From: Vibrio sp. DW001
GTDB taxonomy: Bacteria; Pseudomonadota; Gammaproteobacteria; Enterobacterales; Vibrionaceae
Reading direction: 5' to 3'
DNA: 64,000 nt
NCBI RefSeq assembly: GCF_029016285.1
Contig: NZ_CP091976.1
Coordinates: forward strand, 496,001-560,000
The position numbers and the translations under genes are program-made. Within the stretch, counting starts at the first letter, position 1; every line of letters begins with the position of its first letter. Positions 45,780 to 55,108 of this stretch are shown here, one piece after another. The notes under the pieces are model-generated. The model was not told the origin of the DNA. It did not search any database and was given only the letters and a program-made list of their open reading frames with translations.

Positions 45780-46499
45780 ATGGCCAGACTTCCAATGTAC
45801 CGTCAAATTTCTGATGCAATCCGCGAAAAAATCGGCAACGGTGAATATAAGGTTGGTGAAGCCCTGCCTACCGAAGCCAATTTACGTGAAGAGTTTTCAG
45901 TCAGCCGAGTCACGGTTAGGCAAGCATTAAAATTACTCATCGAAAATGGTGAGTTAGAGAGCGTTCAAGGCAGCGGGACATACGTAAAAGCTAGCAAGGT
46001 AAATTATGATATTTATCAACAAACTAGCTTCAAAGAAAAATGGGCGCATCTGAATGTCGCGACCCACAGCGACGTGATTGCATTTGAAATTACATTGCCC
46101 AACCTGAGTATGGCAGAGCATCTAAATATCACAGAGAACGAGCGCATATTTTATATCAAACGTGTACGATATTTGGACGATAATCCTATTACTGTCGAAG
46201 AGACATGGATGCCACTAAGTCTATTTCCAGATTTGACTTATGAAGTAATGCGAAACTCAAAATATGACTATATTGAAAATCAAAAAGGTATGATAATCGA
46301 TCGGAGCGAACAGGAAATTGTTCCAGTGCTTCCGCCCGAAAAAGTTTCGGCCTTACTTGGAATAGACCCTTCTCAACCGATAATTGAAAAACGTACCCGT
46401 GGCTATTTATTGGACGGAACGGTATTCGAATACAGCCGCAACTATTTTAAGTCAACCGACTATAAATTTACCCTAATAGCAAAACGCCATAAAGGGTAA
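45780..46499 (+). CDS. mngR: GntR/UTRA regulator, MngR-like
   Basis: A 239-residue protein: N-terminal winged HTH (ISDAIREKIGNGEYKVGEALPTEANLREEFSVSRVTVRQALKLLIENGELESVQGSGTYV) and a C-terminal UTRA effector domain. It matches the MngR/FarR kind that represses the mng genes until mannosylglycerate is bound; the divergent mng-type genes support this. ATG at 45780 with GAGG about 5 bases upstream. An 11-bp hairpin plus T-run ends its transcript. Confidence 0.85.
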   Translation: MARLPMYRQISDAIREKIGNGEYKVGEALPTEANLREEFSVSRVTVRQALKLLIENGELESVQGSGTYVKASKVNYDIYQQTSFKEKWAHLNVATHSDVIAFEITLPNLSMAEHLNITENERIFYIKRVRYLDDNPITVEETWMPLSLFPDLTYEVMRNSKYDYIENQKGMIIDRSEQEIVPVLPPEKVSALLGIDPSQPIIEKRTRGYLLDGTVFEYSRNYFKSTDYKFTLIAKRHKG

Positions 46500-46524
46500 C
46501 CAAAAACAGAGCGTTTACTTCACA

Positions 46525-46557
46525 CAATAAACCAGTTAAAGCTGGTTTATTGTTTTT
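46525..46557 (+). terminator. Rho-independent terminator after mngR
   Basis: CAATAAACCAG (46525-46535) and CTGGTTTATTG (46542-46552), an exact 11-bp stem with loop TTAAAG, followed by TTTTT. It lies 25 bases after the stop. Confidence 0.9.
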
Positions 46558-46693
46558 AATATTTTAGCGCTTAGTTAAAACCCAAACTATTAAAGCGCAA
46601 TTATTACTTCTGTATTAAACACGTTAAGTTGACGACAACAGCAACGATCTGATATCTATGTTATCTCTCACTAATTCAGATGGTTAACCGTGT

Positions 46694-49492
46694 ATGAAGC
46701 CTATAAAAATAGTATTATCAAATACATTACTTGTTCTCTTTTCATTACTCATTTCTGGGTGTTCTTATTCAACAATCCAAACATCAAAAGCCATCATCTC
46801 AGATCCTAACTGGCACACTGGAACATTAGATAACGGACTAAAATACTATTCTTATTACTTGGAAGGTGAACCCGTTGAGATACGTCTACTTGTCAAGGTT
46901 GGCAGCTATAACGAAAACTTGAACGAACTCGGTTATGCTCATTTTTTAGAGCATATGGCTTTTAATGGCAGCAAACATTTTAAAGACAACCAACTTATTA
47001 ATAAATTTGAACAAGAAGGCATAACCTTTGGTGCCGATCTCAACGCTTATACTGACTATGAGGTCACCAGTTACCAAATGTCATTGCCAGACAACCGCAA
47101 ATTCGATGATGCCTTAACTTGGTTTCGTGATATTGGCGATGGATTAACGTTATCACCAGACCAAATTGAACAAGAAAAAAATGTTGTATTAGGTGAGTTT
47201 AGAGTCACCAATACCAATGAGGTCCCACTATATAATCAAATATATGACGAGCTTATAGAAGAAGCCGAACTCTCTGGCTATAACCCATTGGGAAGTGAAG
47301 ACCACATAAAAACAATAAATAGAGAAAAGCTGACCAATTTCTATAACAAGTGGTACCTTCCAAACAATACAGAGATCATTATCGTTGGCGACATCTCACC
47401 ACAAAAAGTAAAACAAAAGGTTAACGACTTATTCTCTGACTGGTCATCAAACACAATACCGACCAAATCCAAAATACAATTGCAACACATTAGGGATACT
47501 GTACCAACAGCATTTGCAGTCCCTTCTTCAGAACCTGCATCAATAACGCTACTACAACCTCTAGGAACTTCACAAGAACAAACACGACTCGACCAACAAC
47601 GCATTCTTAATTACATTCTTGCCTATCAAGCAATACAGTATCGCTTGGAGAGCAAAGCGTATGAAGAATCACTTAATACTGATTATGTTTTCGTCGGCGA
47701 TTTCGATCTTTTTCAAGTTAAGTACGGAGAAATAACAGTCGGTTTTTCTGAAAAAGACAGAGAGCAATCGCAAGCATTTCTCGCAACAGAACTGGCCAAT
47801 TTGCGTGACCAAGGTATGAGCCAATCGGAATTCTCTATTGTATTGCAGACGTTTAACAACGCATTTGATGAGATTGAGAGCGACTATAATAATAGAACGT
47901 CTCTAGAGGTCATTAACGAAAAAGAAGCCTCTATTTTAACCGGGAACCCTTATCAATATATTCAAGATACCAAACAGAGCTTTCAACAATTCTTAACTGA
48001 GGCCAACTTAGCCAAAACAAATGAGACCATTAAAACGGCACTCGGTACGGATCATCAAAAAATCATATTTGGCACTCCAACGTTAATCGAGTCGTTAGAC
48101 TTTGCACATTTTCCAACACATAAACATTTCGACACATTCAATACTATTTTCTCTCAAACGAACAACAAAAAACCAACCGAAATCACCAATAAACCACTTT
48201 CAATATCTCTTCCTGCTGGAAAAATATTGTCGTTCGAGACGATAAAAAAGGATCTTCACAAATGGAATTTAGAAAATGGTATCGAAGTCTGGCTAACGCA
48301 ATCGGAACAAGCGGAAAATAACGTCTATATAAACTATATCAGCGAAGGCGGATTGCTCAGTGTCGATAAGCGATTCAATCCTGCTTACTACCTGTTGTTA
48401 GAGACCTTACAACAAAGCGGTCTTGCAGGACTAAACGTTACCGAGCTGCAAACAAATCTAATTAGTCATGCAACCGACATCTATCCATTCTTTACTATTA
48501 ATAGTCACGGATTTCAAATAGATACAACAAATCAGAACCTAAACAATGCTTTTGCTCTGTTACATTTAAGTGCGACTGAAGCTCAGATTGACCGATCCCA
48601 ATTTGATTTAATACAAAACCGAACCGTAGATGAAAAGAGAAACCTACAACAATCGCCTTTAGATGCCTATTATTTTGATTTACAAAGAGAGCAATACGGC
48701 ATAGGCAGTGCAAATACGGGCTCAACACCGAACGATATCGCCGCGGTAACTCCGGATTCTTTAGAAGACCTTTATCACTTGTTATTTCGCACTGAACATC
48801 CATTCCGACTCGTTCTAGCAGCAGACATAACCCCAGAAGAGCTCACACCATACCTTGAACAATATGTGGCTAATATAGATTATGCCGCGAAGCGACACAG
48901 CGGTCAGGAAATAATGCTTTCTTCACATAAAACTGAGTTCGATAGAGCAACATCGAATGAGAATTCCGTCCTTTACGGCGTCTATTTTTCAGCACAGTCA
49001 TCGATAGCGGATACTAAAGAGAGTGTTATTAACGAGCTAATTTACAAAATCGTTGATTCAAGATATTACAAACTAATTCGAGAAGATACAGGGTTAGATT
49101 ACTCTCCCACCGTTAACCTAAGCAAAATAGATGGTGTTAACACCAGTGAATTATGGTTCGAAATGACATTAGAACCAAAAGATGTCCATTCAGCTAAAGA
49201 AGCGATGGATGAATTATTATCCGATCTTCGTGTCAATGGGGTATCGGAAGAAGAGTTGAGAACGGCGAAAAAACAAGTCACCACCGATATAGAAAAAAAC
49301 AATGGCGTGACAGACAACTTAGATAAACTAACGCGTTACCTAACCTTTGGTTATTCCTTGGATGCTTATACCAACCCTAAAATCATAATGGACAGAATCT
49401 CAGTTTCCGACCTAAACAAAAGAATAGAGACACTAATAGGAGCAAAATCACACCGCATAAACGGATACTTACGTCCACAAAATCCTAAGTAA
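46694..49492 (+). CDS. M16 family zinc metalloprotease lipoprotein (PqqL-like)
   Basis: A 932-residue protein. The lipoprotein signal peptide ends at the lipobox LLISGC (C23). The first M16 domain has the inverted zinc motif HFLEH near residue 82 followed by the distal glutamate in EQEKNVVLGEF. A second, inactive M16 domain and two more C-terminal lobes complete the two-fold repeat architecture of pitrilysin-like peptidases such as PqqL. It probably degrades peptides in the periplasm. No operon partners. Ends 16 bases before a minus-strand terminator. Confidence 0.9.
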   Translation: MKPIKIVLSNTLLVLFSLLISGCSYSTIQTSKAIISDPNWHTGTLDNGLKYYSYYLEGEPVEIRLLVKVGSYNENLNELGYAHFLEHMAFNGSKHFKDNQLINKFEQEGITFGADLNAYTDYEVTSYQMSLPDNRKFDDALTWFRDIGDGLTLSPDQIEQEKNVVLGEFRVTNTNEVPLYNQIYDELIEEAELSGYNPLGSEDHIKTINREKLTNFYNKWYLPNNTEIIIVGDISPQKVKQKVNDLFSDWSSNTIPTKSKIQLQHIRDTVPTAFAVPSSEPASITLLQPLGTSQEQTRLDQQRILNYILAYQAIQYRLESKAYEESLNTDYVFVGDFDLFQVKYGEITVGFSEKDREQSQAFLATELANLRDQGMSQSEFSIVLQTFNNAFDEIESDYNNRTSLEVINEKEASILTGNPYQYIQDTKQSFQQFLTEANLAKTNETIKTALGTDHQKIIFGTPTLIESLDFAHFPTHKHFDTFNTIFSQTNNKKPTEITNKPLSISLPAGKILSFETIKKDLHKWNLENGIEVWLTQSEQAENNVYINYISEGGLLSVDKRFNPAYYLLLETLQQSGLAGLNVTELQTNLISHATDIYPFFTINSHGFQIDTTNQNLNNAFALLHLSATEAQIDRSQFDLIQNRTVDEKRNLQQSPLDAYYFDLQREQYGIGSANTGSTPNDIAAVTPDSLEDLYHLLFRTEHPFRLVLAADITPEELTPYLEQYVANIDYAAKRHSGQEIMLSSHKTEFDRATSNENSVLYGVYFSAQSSIADTKESVINELIYKIVDSRYYKLIREDTGLDYSPTVNLSKIDGVNTSELWFEMTLEPKDVHSAKEAMDELLSDLRVNGVSEEELRTAKKQVTTDIEKNNGVTDNLDKLTRYLTFGYSLDAYTNPKIIMDRISVSDLNKRIETLIGAKSHRINGYLRPQNPK

Positions 49493-49507
49493 AACCAAAT
49501 TTTAGTC

Positions 49508-49532
49508 AAAAAAAACCCACTCATCGAGTGGG
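49508..49532 (-). terminator. Rho-independent terminator of the pst operon
   Basis: On the minus strand CCCACTC-GAT-GAGTGGG is followed by eight T. It lies 187 bases after the pstB stop, between pstB and the converging protease gene. Confidence 0.8.
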
Positions 49533-49718
49533 GAAAAGTTTCCATCGCATATTATTATAATAGGTTGCCAGTAATTACATTATTCGCCGATAAATACGGC
49601 GTTATACCAAGCAGAGTAACGTTATGCTCAATATAAATATCATTCCTAATGTTGTGCGATTCGTTTTGTAGATTGGTATTGCAATGTGTCTGTTGCCACC
49701 AATCCATCATCGGTTCTG

Positions 49719-50468
49719 TTAACCAAAATCACCATTAACGTAACCTTTCGTACGGTCATCTTGCGGGTTACTAAAGATATTCTTTGTATCATCGTGTTCA
49801 ACGAGCTCTCCCATCAAGAAGAACGCGGTTCTGTCGGAGATACGACGGGCTTGCTGCATTGAGTGGGTAACAATCACAATGGTGTAATCTTTTTTCAATT
49901 CTTCCATCAACACTTCAATTTTGTGCGTTGCAATTGGGTCAAGCGCCGACGTCGGTTCATCCATTAAAATAACATCAGGTTCCATTGCAATAGTACGAGC
50001 GATACATAGACGTTGTTGTTGACCACCAGAAAGCCCAAAAGCGTGAGATTTAAGACGATCTTTCACTTCATCCCACAATGCGGCGCCACGTAAAGAGCCT
50101 TCAACAACCGAATCGATGTGTTTTTTATCTTTAATACCCTGAGCACGAAGGCCGTATGCTACGTTTTCATAAATACTCATTGGGAATGGATTTGGTTTTT
50201 GAAAAACCATGCCGACCTTGATACGAAGGTCTGCAACATCAATATTGCCATACACATCGGTACCGTCCATTTCTAATAACCCGGTAATGGTTACCCCTTC
50301 AATCAAATCATTCATACGGTTCAAGCAACGTAACAGTGTTGATTTACCGCAACCTGAAGGCCCAATAAGTGCCGTTACTTGTCGAACAGGAATAGGTAGG
50401 TTGATGGCTTTTAGCGCCTGATTCTCACCGTAAAAAAGGTCAAGGTTTTCGATGTTAAATTTGTTCAT
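49719..50468 (-). CDS. pstB: Phosphate ABC transporter ATPase PstB
   Basis: A 249-residue ATPase: Walker [10 protein letters not shown] near residue 34, ABC signature [16 protein letters not shown] near 147, Walker [14 protein letters not shown] near 167. It energises the PstCA channel. It ends the pstSCAB operon; no phoU follows in the window. A T-rich terminator stands downstream at 49508-49532. Confidence 0.96.
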   Translation of the reverse strand: MNKFNIENLDLFYGENQALKAINLPIPVRQVTALIGPSGCGKSTLLRCLNRMNDLIEGVTITGLLEMDGTDVYGNIDVADLRIKVGMVFQKPNPFPMSIYENVAYGLRAQGIKDKKHIDSVVEGSLRGAALWDEVKDRLKSHAFGLSGGQQQRLCIARTIAMEPDVILMDEPTSALDPIATHKIEVLMEELKKDYTIVIVTHSMQQARRISDRTAFFLMGELVEHDDTKNIFSNPQDDRTKGYVNGDFG

Positions 50469-50532
50469 ATTTTCGTCTCTGCCTTCGTCGAATTCTTCTC
50501 GATGCCATCATATCTTGCAGCGAGAAATTCAA

Positions 50533-51396
50533 TTAATAAGTCGCTGTATTAAAGCGTTTCGCAATAAGCTTGGTAACCATATTAATCAGTAACACAAGTA
50601 CAATAAGTACCGTTGCTGTGCCATAGGCTTGGTTCCATTCATCGACAGAAAATAGCTCCGTCGTTAACTTATAGAGATGAACGGTTAACGTTCTACCAGA
50701 ATCCAATAGAGATTCGGGTACGCGCGCGACCATGCCTGCGGTTAAAAATACCGGAGCCGATTCACCAATTACACGACCAATACTAAGAATGACCGACGTT
50801 AAAATACCCGGTGTTGCACTTGGCAATATTAAACGCCAGATAGTATAGATTTTTGAAGAACCCAACGCATACGACCCTTCGCGGTACGTTTGTGGTACCG
50901 CCATTAATGCCTCTTCTGTGGTACGAATAATAACCGGCAAAATAAGAATACTTAACGTCAATGCACCGGATAATATTGAGAAACCTAACCCAAGGACACC
51001 CACAAAAAAGGTCATACCGAACAGACCAAATATAATGGATGGTATACCTGCTAGAGATTCAGTACAAAAACGGATTATTTTAACTAAGCGACTGCCCACT
51101 TTGGCATACTCGGTTAGATAAATCGCCGTCATTATCCCCAAAGGTGCGGCCACTGAAATAGAGGCAATAACCATATAAATGGTTGAAATGATCATTGGGA
51201 AAATACCCTTGTCCTCACCTGTTGCAGTGTAATCTGTAGAGATAAACTCCCAGTCTACATATTGCAAGCCGTTAGAAAGGATGTACCAAATAATCCAGAA
51301 CAAGAAACCGACCGTTAACGCCGCCGCGCCCCAGATTAAAGTGATAAGAACTTTATCCTTGTTCTGGCGAGCTTGTTTAAGTTTTACTGTATCCAT
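50533..51396 (-). CDS. pstA: Phosphate ABC transporter permease PstA
   Basis: About 287 residues with six membrane helices and the ABC permease loop EALMAVPQTYREGSYALGSSKIYTIWRLILPSATPGI near 175-210. It forms the channel with PstC. The frame opens with GTG at 51405, overlapping the pstC stop as GTGA; the ATG at 51396 gives the more usual N-terminus (MDTVKLKQARQNK). Either is possible; translation is coupled to pstC. Confidence 0.93.
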   Translation of the reverse strand: MDTVKLKQARQNKDKVLITLIWGAAALTVGFLFWIIWYILSNGLQYVDWEFISTDYTATGEDKGIFPMIISTIYMVIASISVAAPLGIMTAIYLTEYAKVGSRLVKIIRFCTESLAGIPSIIFGLFGMTFFVGVLGLGFSILSGALTLSILILPVIIRTTEEALMAVPQTYREGSYALGSSKIYTIWRLILPSATPGILTSVILSIGRVIGESAPVFLTAGMVARVPESLLDSGRTLTVHLYKLTTELFSVDEWNQAYGTATVLIVLVLLINMVTKLIAKRFNTATY

Positions 51397-51401
51397 AATA
51401 A

Positions 51402-52322
51402 TCACTTCGCTCTCTCACGGTTCAAGTAAAGCAGTGCCGCATTTAGCACCATAATAAATACCAGTAACACGACGCCGGTGGCGTAAAGTGCACTCGCGTG
51501 AACACCGCTAGCGTATGACATTTCTATCGCGATATTCGCCGTTAATGTACGTGCTGCATCCAAAATGCCTTCTGGCATGGCTGGTGCGTTCCCCATCACC
51601 ATAATAATCGCCATGGTTTCACCAAGAGCACGACCGATACCTAAGATAACCGCGGTCATGATTCCTGAACGTGCCGCAGGAATAAGTAACTTAAAAATGG
51701 TGAACACACGAGAGGCGCCTAAAGCTAAGGAACCTTCCTTGTATGAATGTGGTACAGCTCTAATTGATGTTTCGGAAACCGTAATTACCGTCGGCAGAAT
51801 CATGATACCAAGAACGATAATGCCCGCCAAAATGGTGTTACCGGCGGGAACAGAAAAAACGTTTTGTATAAGCGGTACGATGATAACGAGACCGAAGAAA
51901 CCATAAACCACTGAAGGAATGCCAGCGAGTAGTTCAACAGCTGGACGGATTATATCCGCGAGTCTTTTAGGGGCGATCTCCGCGATAAAAATAGCGGTAA
52001 GAACACCTACGGGCACACCAACAATAACGGCACCAAAGGTGGATACTACTGAGGCAACGATCATCGTCAATACGCCATATAGCGCAGGGGGAAGCCAGTT
52101 CGTTCCTAACACGATGCCTGTAACACCGGCTTCTTGGAACGCGGGAATGCTTTCTACAATGATGGTATAAGCAATCACTGCAAGGGAGAAAGTACCAATG
52201 ATTGCACTGGTTAAGAATAAGCCATGGAAAATTCGTTCTTTCCAATCAACACCTTTTTTCGTACGTAAACCATTTGATTTAACGCTAGGCATAAGCTTTT
52301 CACTATTTGTCGCGATGGTCAT
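51402..52322 (-). CDS. pstC: Phosphate ABC transporter permease PstC
   Basis: A 306-residue permease with six membrane helices and the loop ETSIRAVPHSYKEGSLALGASRVFTIFKLLIPAARSGI near 185-220. Partner of PstA. It follows pstS after a 95-base gap that contains a strong hairpin (52368-52396). Confidence 0.95.
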   Translation of the reverse strand: MTIATNSEKLMPSVKSNGLRTKKGVDWKERIFHGLFLTSAIIGTFSLAVIAYTIIVESIPAFQEAGVTGIVLGTNWLPPALYGVLTMIVASVVSTFGAVIVGVPVGVLTAIFIAEIAPKRLADIIRPAVELLAGIPSVVYGFFGLVIIVPLIQNVFSVPAGNTILAGIIVLGIMILPTVITVSETSIRAVPHSYKEGSLALGASRVFTIFKLLIPAARSGIMTAVILGIGRALGETMAIIMVMGNAPAMPEGILDAARTLTANIAIEMSYASGVHASALYATGVVLLVFIMVLNAALLYLNRERAK

Positions 52323-52367
52323 ATAGAATTCTCACATTTCGAATTATTCGATATGGAAAAGGAAAAG

Positions 52368-52396
52368 GCTCAGCCCTAAAAGTTAGCGGGCTGAGC
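52368..52396 (-). terminator. Hairpin between pstS and pstC (attenuator)
   Basis: GCTCAGCCC (52368-52376) pairs with GGGCTGAGC (52388-52396), a 9-bp exact stem with an 11-base loop; on the minus strand CCTTTTCCTTTT follows. Partial termination here would give much PstS and less PstCAB. Confidence 0.7.
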
Positions 52397-52417
52397 AATC
52401 ATTACAAATGGTCTATC

Positions 52418-53239
52418 TTATTGAACAGAGATGTAGCCTTTCGCATCAACAAGTTTCTGCGCGTCATCGGCAACCATCCAATCAAGGAATTTTTGAGTCT
52501 CAACAGAAGGTTTGCCTTCTCTGTAGAGGACTAAGAAAGGACGAGCAACTTTGTAGTCACCACTTTTAACATTAACAACAGTCGCATCAACGCCGTCAAT
52601 TGCAAGCGCATGAACAGACGCATCAACCGTACCTAGAGAGATATACCCGATAGCATATGGGTTAGAAGCGACGTTCGTTTTTAGAGCACCATTACCCGCT
52701 GCAACTTGTGCACGTTGAGAGATTGCCGATACTTTTTTACCTGCGATTTTTTGCTTTAAGCTCATGATATCTTCGAATGCACCACGAGTACCTGATGCGG
52801 TATCACGAGTGATAGCAACGATTGGCTTGTCTTCACCACCAACATCTTTCCAGTTAGTGACGTCGCCTTTATAGATAGCCGTTACTTGTGCAGCCGTTAG
52901 CCCTTGGATTTTATTTTTAGGGTTTACTACTACCGCGATTCCGTCACGTGCAACCACAAGCTCTTTAAGTGAATCTTCTTTTTCCGATGCTTTTAGATTA
53001 CGAGATGCCATCCCTAAATCAGCAGAGCCATTTTTTGCGGCTTTTACACCAGCAGAAGAACCAGGCCCTTGAACCTCAATGAAAACACCTTCGTGCGATT
53101 TCATGTATGTTTCACCAAAAACTTCCATCAGTGGCGTTACACTTGAAGAACCTACAGCTGAGATAGTTTCTTTCGCTGAAACTGGAGTTACTGATAGAGC
53201 GCCAAGAAGTGCAATTGCACCGATTACTGTCTTTTTCAT
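52418..53239 (-). CDS. pstS: Phosphate-binding periplasmic protein PstS
   Basis: A 273-residue binding protein. Signal peptide MKKTVIGAIALLGALSVTPVSA; then AVGSSSVTPLMEVFGETYM, VQGPGSSAGVKAAKNGSADLGMASR and TRDTASGTRGAFEDIM, the phosphate-binding loops of the family. Start ATG at 53239 has AAGGA 8 bases upstream. A tandem Pho box sits 70-110 bases before it, so PhoB control is likely. First gene of pstSCAB. Confidence 0.95.
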   Translation of the reverse strand: MKKTVIGAIALLGALSVTPVSAKETISAVGSSSVTPLMEVFGETYMKSHEGVFIEVQGPGSSAGVKAAKNGSADLGMASRNLKASEKEDSLKELVVARDGIAVVVNPKNKIQGLTAAQVTAIYKGDVTNWKDVGGEDKPIVAITRDTASGTRGAFEDIMSLKQKIAGKKVSAISQRAQVAAGNGALKTNVASNPYAIGYISLGTVDASVHALAIDGVDATVVNVKSGDYKVARPFLVLYREGKPSVETQKFLDWMVADDAQKLVDAKGYISVQ

Positions 53240-53308
53240 CACAATTTCCTTTAGGGGCATAGTTGCCGTATTTGTTTTGTTTGAACGAGAGTAACTTTAG
53301 GACTTAAA

Positions 53309-53348
53309 TGTGACAGTTGTGTTTCAGTATATTGAACACTCTGTGACA
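53309..53348 (-). promoter_or_regulatory. Tandem Pho box (four 11-bp repeats) upstream of pstS
   Basis: Read on the minus strand: CTGTCAC-agag-TGTTCAA-tata-CTGAAAC-acaa-CTGTCAC. Four 7-mers recur at exactly 11-base steps, the PhoB box pattern (7-mer plus 4-base spacer); the outer two are near-consensus, the inner two weaker. Location 70 bases from the pstS start is as expected. Confidence 0.85.
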
Positions 53349-53653
53349 GTACGTTTTATTTGGATTATTGGATGGCTAAGTTGTTACTTATTGAATATTA
53401 AAAGAAAAGGATATTAAGAGCATTAAGAAATAAGTAACCAGCAACGAGTAAAGGGTTAATTTCGCAGGTAATATTACAGCGAATACGAAAGATTACGACA
53501 AAGGATAGAATGCTATTTAGCCAGTCATATACTGTATTTTCGACTGATCCACTGACCAATAAACCTTAAATGAATTGAAAGTATCACAAATTAAAAAGCC
53601 CCTGTCCTGTTCTCCGAGACCGAGGCTCTACAATAAACCTACCTAAACAAAAT
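53349..53653. other. Intergenic region between pstS promoter and DUF1097 operon
   Basis: 305 bases without a gene; it contains the terminator of the dha-type operon (53597-53627, minus strand). Otherwise A+T-rich and featureless to my eye. Confidence 0.45.
53591..53627 (-). terminator. Terminator of the DUF1097/dha-type operon
   Basis: On the minus strand AGCCTC ... GGGGCT (53597-53627) with an inner GTCTC-GGA-GAAC stem, followed by TTTTTAA. It lies 26 bases after the DUF1097 stop. The stem is interrupted, so strength is moderate. Confidence 0.55.
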
Positions 53654-54202
53654 CTAATTGCTTGCATGCATATCGTGTATTGGGCTGTGGTTTTCAATAT
53701 AGGCTTCGTAACGTCCACGAAGCACGATAGTGATCAGTCCGTAAACAAGGCCAATTACACAGTAAATAAGCTCTGTGATAGTTGCTGACACATAGGTTGC
53801 ACCATCAACATAAGACATAAATCCAAAGAAAGTACCCGCACCAACAAATAGAGCCGGAACAAAATCAAATGGGGGTAGGCGTTCTAAGCAAATACAGAAG
53901 ATGACCACAATAAAAACAGCGACAGGAAATGCAAAGAATTCAAGGCTAGCCAAAACGCCGCCCAGTTCCATTATTGCAACCGATGCCACTATACCAGCGA
54001 TGTAGCCGAAGAAGGCTTTCTTACCTCCCTCAATTGTGCACCCCGCCATAAAGTACATCGCCCATGCTATGAACGCTATCCAACCAAATCCAACATTATT
54101 TTCAACAGGCATAAATCCAGAGACCAATTGGTCCAATATCTGAATGGTAAATGCTAAAAATGCGACGATTACGGGGATAAATAAAAACTGTGAAAATTTC
54201 AT
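53654..54202 (-). CDS. DUF1097 membrane protein
   Basis: A 182-residue protein with five or six membrane segments, with GWIAFIAWAMYFMAGCTIEGGKKAFFGYIAGI near 40-72 typical of the DUF1097 (YcdZ-like) family. In this operon it is a candidate transporter or channel for the sugar-like substrate. Its ATG is 11 bases downstream of the aldolase gene's stop, so they are co-transcribed. Transport is inference. Confidence 0.75.
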   Translation of the reverse strand: MKFSQFLFIPVIVAFLAFTIQILDQLVSGFMPVENNVGFGWIAFIAWAMYFMAGCTIEGGKKAFFGYIAGIVASVAIMELGGVLASLEFFAFPVAVFIVVIFCICLERLPPFDFVPALFVGAGTFFGFMSYVDGATYVSATITELIYCVIGLVYGLITIVLRGRYEAYIENHSPIHDMHASN

Positions 54203-54213
54203 CTTTGCCTTCC

Positions 54214-55098
54214 TTAAGCTTGAGCGCTTTTTTCAGTTTCATAGAGGTCATACGCTTGTACTGGTGTTAGACCACAATGAACAACACCATTAATGGCTTT
54301 TATCATGCCCACTGGGCTATCGGACTGGAACACATTTCGCCCCATATCAACACCAGCAGCACCAGCTTGAATAGACCTGTATGTAAGCTCTAATGCTTCC
54401 ATTTCGGTAACTTTCTTACCTCCCGCGACAACAATTGGAACCGGACATGCTGCCACAACTTTTTCAAAATCATCACAGTAATAAGTTTTCACTATGTGGG
54501 CTCCAAGTTCTGCTAAAACACGGGTTGCTAGCATGAAGTATCGAGTCGTTCTCGCCATCTCCTTTCCTACTGCAGTCACCCCTAATGTTGGAACACCAAA
54601 ACGTGCCCCCGCATCAATCGTATTAACTAAGTTCTTTAAACTTTGGCATTCACCATTTGAGCCGACAAAAACTTGCACCGCGAGACAAGAAGCATTAATT
54701 CTAATCGCATCATCAATTTCGACACCTATCACCTCATGACTCATGTCATCTTTTAATACTGTGCTCCCCGCACTTGCTCGTAAAATCACAGGCTTATTGT
54801 GGACAGGTTGAATACAGCTTCTTAACGCACCTCTTGTAGCCATCAGAGCGTCAGCGTAAGGAGCTAAAGGCTCTATAGTCAGATCCATTCTTTCTAGCCC
54901 AGCGGTTGCGCCCATCATGTAGCCATGATCAAACGCTAACATCACTGTTTTGCCTGTATCAGGTCTAAAAATACGGCTTAGGCGGTCTTTCATTCCCCAA
55001 TCAACATGATCCATGCCTTTTATATAAAAAGATTGATTTGCTTGCGGAATATCTAAACCGAAATTTTTAGACAACTTCATACCATCTTTATCTGCCAT
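54214..55098 (-). CDS. LsrF-like class I aldolase/thiolase
   Basis: A 294-residue TIM-barrel enzyme with strong resemblance to E. coli LsrF: DWGMKDRLSRIFRPDTGKTVMLAFDHGYMMGATAGLER near 33-70, the Schiff-base lysine K204 in IVKTYYCDD, VAGGKKVTEMEALE and GAAGVDMGRNVFQSDSPVGMIKAI. LsrF moves an acetyl group from phosphorylated autoinducer-2 to CoA. No other lsr genes are here (no LsrK, LsrR, LsrABCD). The partners are DhaK, DhaL and a VOC protein, so the natural substrate may be a different phosphorylated ketose. 10 bases separate it from dhaL. Confidence 0.85.
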   Translation of the reverse strand: MADKDGMKLSKNFGLDIPQANQSFYIKGMDHVDWGMKDRLSRIFRPDTGKTVMLAFDHGYMMGATAGLERMDLTIEPLAPYADALMATRGALRSCIQPVHNKPVILRASAGSTVLKDDMSHEVIGVEIDDAIRINASCLAVQVFVGSNGECQSLKNLVNTIDAGARFGVPTLGVTAVGKEMARTTRYFMLATRVLAELGAHIVKTYYCDDFEKVVAACPVPIVVAGGKKVTEMEALELTYRSIQAGAAGVDMGRNVFQSDSPVGMIKAINGVVHCGLTPVQAYDLYETEKSAQA

Positions 55099-55108
55099 TT
55101 TTTCTCTC

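Noticed and set aside
54214..55098. Autoinducer-2 (lsr) operon
   Set aside because: Only the LsrF-like enzyme is present; LsrK, LsrR, LsrG and the ABC importer are absent.
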